Source: Candidatus Fermentithermobacillaceae bacterium UBA3951
GTDB taxonomy: Bacteria > Bacillota > Sulfobacillia > Fermentithermobacillales > Fermentithermobacillaceae
Assembly: GCA_002385465.1 (NCBI GenBank)
Contig: DGDN01000097.1
Span: 7,747-25,137 of the forward strand
DNA: 17,391 nt
Direction: 5' to 3'
In this document: positions 15,229 to 17,391 of the stretch, piece by piece
Numbering within the stretch: position 1 is the first letter of the stretch
Layout of the letters: each line of letters starts with the position of its first letter
Position numbers and translations under genes: made by a program
Notes under the pieces: model-generated
What the model was told of the DNA's origin: nothing
Seen by the model: only the letters and a program-made list of their open reading frames with translations
The model's database searches: none

Positions 15229-16764
15229 CTAGTTTCGCGCCTCAGTTACCAGGCAATATTGAGCGTAAAGTGCGTGCTCAAGGCGGTTTTTCATGAAGTG
15301 GCAGGAAATGGCATCGGGCTTTAGGAGGTCGCCGGTCGAGTAGGCTGCCCTGGCGTGGCATCCGCCCCCGCAGAGGTACCGAGCCCAACACGAGACACAA
15401 TCCGGTTTCATGGGTACGCGGGACATAAGGAAACGACTTATGAGGTCTTTACGGAGTATGCCGTCTCGAATGTTGCCCATTGAAAACTCGTGTTTCCCGA
15501 CCAATTGGTGGCAGGGGAAGATCTCTCCCTCGGGCGTAACCGCTATGTACTCGTAGCCCGCCCCACACCCGGTCATCCTCCGCTCCTTGCACAACCCGTG
15601 CCGGAGACCCAGGTTGAAGTGGTAGAACTCAAAGGGGTCCTTCCTCCTGTGACAGTCCAACCAAAACTCGATGAGCCTTGCGTATGACTGGTTGGCGGCT
15701 TCCAGATCCTCCAATGAAAGCCCCCATGGCCCTTCGCCCACCGCAGGTTCCAGGGATATGTATCTAAAGCCCTCGTCGTAAAGGGACTTTACATCTTCGT
15801 CAAAATCGAGGCTAAACTTGGTGTAGGTTCCTCTTATGAAGTAACCCTTGCCGCCCTTAAGCCTGACGGCGGCTTTTGCCCGCTCGGCGGCATGGGAATA
15901 TGTGGGGTGACCGCCACGAGTCTTCCGCATGCGGTCGTGGACCTCGCTCCTACCGTCGATGCTGAGGATCAGGCTGACGCCGTGGTCAACCAAGAATTTG
16001 ATCTTCTCGTCGTCCAGAAGGACGCAATTGGTGGTGAGGGTGAAACGGAACTCCTTTCCCCGTTTCTCGCCTTCCCGCAAAGCGTGGAGAAGGACCGCTT
16101 TAACCGTGTTGAAACTAAGGAGCGGCTCTCCGCCGAAGAAATCCACATCCAGGTACTTCCTGTCCTTGGAGGCCTCAAGGAGAAAGTCAATGGCAGCCTT
16201 GCCGGTCTCTTCGCTCATGAGGGAAGGCGTTCCCCCAAACGAACCTTGGGACGCAAAGCAATATGCGCAGGAGAGGTTGCAGTCGTGGGCGATATCGAGG
16301 CACATGGACTTGAGCCCTGCTTCCAGTGGGGAAGCATAGTCTCCTTCGTTGCCCTCATGTTCTAAGATCTCGTCGGGGGCGAAAAGCGTATTTCCCAAGG
16401 CACTTCTCAGCTCGCGCCAAGCCTCTGCTATCTCCTCATCTCGAAACTTCCCGCAGAGCGCCGAGACGAGGCCCCCCGGAACCGCCTCGTTCACGGAAAC
16501 ATCCCCGTCTCCGGGTCTCGGCTGCCTTCCGGCCTCTTGGCTTCCGCGAGCCGCATATCCTCGACCGGCACGGGACTTGTCCATAAACCACTCGAGGACA
16601 GCCCGTCCTACCTCATCCAACAGGTGGAGCGTCCCCGAAGCGCCATCGTAGGCGAGAATTTTGCCCCCTGCGCTGAAGACATGTACGCCGCCTTTGGGGA
16701 TCGGGCTCACACCCTTTACTTCAAAGGACACGGCTGGTTGGATACGGTGCACGAAGTCTTGCAT
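15229..16764 (-). CDS. radical SAM/SPASM maturase of the SCIFF peptide
   Basis: This enzyme installs a Cys-to-Thr thioether crosslink in the SCIFF peptide encoded just upstream (sactipeptide/ranthipeptide class, as with Clostridium thermocellum CteB and CteA). From the ATG the protein has 511 residues. An N-terminal peptide-recognition region comes first, then the radical SAM cluster motif CNLSCAYC (C162, C166, C169) with FFGGEPLL at about 209-216. The SPASM region has cysteines at 400, 418, 456, 459, 465, 469 and 488 for two auxiliary clusters. Residues about 62-98 form an Arg/Gly/Pro-rich insert after EWFMDKS. The start is uncertain: ATG 16762-16764 overlaps the SCIFF gene by 49 bases and has a poor ribosome binding site. 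GTG 16708-16710, five bases after the SCIFF stop, would fit the family N-terminus (VHVF...) better. Confidence 0.95.
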   Translation of the reverse strand: MQDFVHRIQPAVSFEVKGVSPIPKGGVHVFSAGGKILAYDGASGTLHLLDEVGRAVLEWFMDKSRAGRGYAARGSQEAGRQPRPGDGDVSVNEAVPGGLVSALCGKFRDEEIAEAWRELRSALGNTLFAPDEILEHEGNEGDYASPLEAGLKSMCLDIAHDCNLSCAYCFASQGSFGGTPSLMSEETGKAAIDFLLEASKDRKYLDVDFFGGEPLLSFNTVKAVLLHALREGEKRGKEFRFTLTTNCVLLDDEKIKFLVDHGVSLILSIDGRSEVHDRMRKTRGGHPTYSHAAERAKAAVRLKGGKGYFIRGTYTKFSLDFDEDVKSLYDEGFRYISLEPAVGEGPWGLSLEDLEAANQSYARLIEFWLDCHRRKDPFEFYHFNLGLRHGLCKERRMTGCGAGYEYIAVTPEGEIFPCHQLVGKHEFSMGNIRDGILRKDLISRFLMSRVPMKPDCVSCWARYLCGGGCHARAAYSTGDLLKPDAISCHFMKNRLEHALYAQYCLVTEARN

Positions 16765-16856
16765 GCCGACTGACAGGTTGACTGGCAAGACTCGCAGCTC
16801 GGAGTCTCCTTTTTCCAGTTAGGGATGATGACGGGCACAATGTGCTTCGGCTTCAT
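16716..16856 (-). CDS. SCIFF ribosomally made peptide precursor (six cysteines in forty-five)
   Basis: This is a 46-residue precursor peptide with six cysteines: C21, C24, C28, C32, C36 and C43. The segment CQSACKTSCTVSNQPC is the hallmark of the SCIFF family. In the characterised CteA peptide the thioether joins Cys32 to Thr37, and both residues occur here at exactly these positions. The leader is short and basic (MKPKHIVPVIIPNWKKE). The ATG start has GAGAGGAG about eight bases upstream. The reading frame can be extended upstream to 16901, but the ribosome binding site and family length favour 16856. The maturase gene follows and overlaps or nearly abuts it. The function of the mature peptide in the cell is not known; its near-universal presence in Clostridia suggests a housekeeping role. 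Confidence 0.95.
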   Translation of the reverse strand: MKPKHIVPVIIPNWKKETPSCESCQSTCQSACKTSCTVSNQPCPLK

Positions 16857-16875
16857 GGTAATTCTCCTCTCCAAA

Positions 16876-16905
16876 CCAGTGTGGTTTACATAATATAACA
16901 CAGGT
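16876..16905 (-). other. imperfect hairpin in the SCIFF leader
   Basis: On the minus strand AACCA and TGTG pair with CACA and TGGTT around an AT-rich loop, with a small internal bulge. It falls in the roughly 58-base leader between the predicted transcription start (near 16914) and the SCIFF start codon, ending close to the ribosome binding site. It could affect translation or RNA stability; no known riboswitch fold was recognised. Confidence 0.35.
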
Positions 16906-16921
16906 GGTTCTTACAGATATG

Positions 16922-16949
16922 ATTATATGGCGTATCAGGGACTTGGCAA
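16922..16949 (-). promoter_or_regulatory. sigma-A promoter of the SCIFF operon
   Basis: On the minus strand TTGCCA (16944-16949) and a perfect TATAAT (16922-16927) are separated by 16 bases. Transcription would start near 16914, 58 bases before the SCIFF ATG. This is the only strong promoter seen upstream of the SCIFF peptide and maturase. Confidence 0.75.
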
Positions 16950-17026
16950 CACGGGTTGGAAGAGGGGGACTGGCGAATGCATCCGGTCGTCCGCGGTCGA
17001 TGGAAACAAATCCCCAGGTAGACGAA

Positions 17027-17055
17027 TTGCTTTCGCCGTGGCCAAGCGGTATAAT
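17027..17055 (+). promoter_or_regulatory. sigma-A promoter of the right-edge gene
   Basis: TTGCTT (17027-17032) and TATAAT (17050-17055) have an ideal 17-base spacer on the plus strand. The start point would be near 17062, about 43 bases before the GTG proposed for the plus-strand gene. It is divergent from the SCIFF promoter, about 80 bases away. Confidence 0.7.
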
Positions 17056-17104
17056 TCGCCTGACGTTCCAAATAAGATCAGGTAGAGGAAGGTGTGCCCA
17101 TCTG

Positions 17105-17391
17105 GTGCGACGACACGTGAGAGTCATGTCCTTCCGGGTCAAGCCTGAGGCCTCCGGAGAAAATCTCCGGTCTCGGGCAAAGTGGCCTCTCATATGTGTC
17201 GCTTTCCTCCTCATGGGTCTTGCGATAGGCCTCTACCGGACACCACCCGTAGAGGGCGACTCCCCCAATATCGGTAATGCCCTTCCGGCTGGCATGGTGG
17301 CCGGTCAAAGACCGGGTGGACTAATTGCGGGCCCTTCAGAAGGCGAGGACGCGCCTCCCACGGATCCGGACTTCCCAGCGCGTAATCCGGA
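17105..17391 (+). CDS. unrecognised single-pass membrane protein, 3' end cut by window edge
   Basis: The plus frame is open from GTG 17105 to the end of the window (95 codons visible). Other in-frame starts are GTG 17117 and ATG 17126; AGAGGAAGG at 17084-17092 favours one of the first two. The visible protein has a short basic N-terminus (RRHVRVMSFRVKPE), a membrane segment WPLICVAFLLMGLAIGLY at about residues 28-45, then a Gly/Pro/Asp-rich, probably disordered stretch with no recognisable domain. The basic-before-hydrophobic order predicts the C-terminal part outside the cell. The good promoter upstream and GC-rich third codon positions support a real gene. The family is not recognised from this part; the domain that would name it lies beyond the window. 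A hairpin CCGGAGA/TCTCCGG occurs inside the early coding region (17154-17170). Confidence 0.6.
   Translation, partial: MRRHVRVMSFRVKPEASGENLRSRAKWPLICVAFLLMGLAIGLYRTPPVEGDSPNIGNALPAGMVAGQRPGGLIAGPSEGEDAPPTDPDFPARNP

Noticed and set aside
16857..16901. Fifteen-residue upstream extension of the SCIFF peptide
   Set aside because: It lacks a ribosome binding site and exceeds the compact family size; ATG 16856 has GAGAGGAG at good spacing.
17078..17308. Minus-strand frame of 76 codons at the right edge
   Set aside because: It is antisense to a frame with a membrane segment and a strong promoter, and has no plausible ribosome binding site of its own.

Overview
The window looks like chromosome of a GC-rich anaerobic Bacillota, class Clostridia or a close relative. 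The main reasons are a SCIFF ribosomal peptide with its radical SAM maturase (a near-universal Clostridia pair), a lysine-fermentation operon, frequent GTG and TTG starts behind strong purine-rich ribosome binding sites, and core genes of Gram-positive type. No insertion sequence, CRISPR array, rRNA or tRNA gene was seen. No gap between genes exceeds 300 bases.

Left part (1-5111, minus strand): a lysine-degradation operon reads leftwards as kdd, kamA, then a BioD-type P-loop protein that fits KamB and is cut by the window edge. A gene for a PAS/AAA+/Fis-type sigma-54 activator lies just upstream of kdd. Between them is a full-match -24/-12 promoter, so the sequence itself points to a sigma-54 circuit for lysine catabolism. 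The same sequence motif recurs as a perfect palindrome in front of the activator gene, which suggests autoregulation or a shared binding site.

Middle (5041-8654, minus strand): speE, speB and argS form one operon with a good sigma-A promoter before speE and a stem-loop terminator after argS. It joins polyamine synthesis to arginine use. The ArgS lacks both histidines of the class I HIGH signature. Divergent from speE, on the plus strand, is a class A penicillin-binding protein (8750-10963), which converges on htrA.

Right part (10990-16856, minus strand): genes read leftwards as the SCIFF peptide, its maturase, a membrane-anchored LysM-G5-M23 peptidase, murA and htrA. These cover a modified peptide, peptidoglycan hydrolysis or remodelling, the first committed step of peptidoglycan synthesis, and envelope proteolysis. 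The murA-htrA gap holds a repeated CTTGTC...CGG motif. At the right edge a plus-strand gene for an unrecognised single-pass membrane protein starts behind its own promoter and leaves the window.

The most informative points are the sigma-54 promoter and its shared palindrome, the NVVN in place of HIGH in ArgS, the GGFTGA variant in the activator, and the SCIFF/maturase gene overlap with an unusual low-complexity insert in the maturase.
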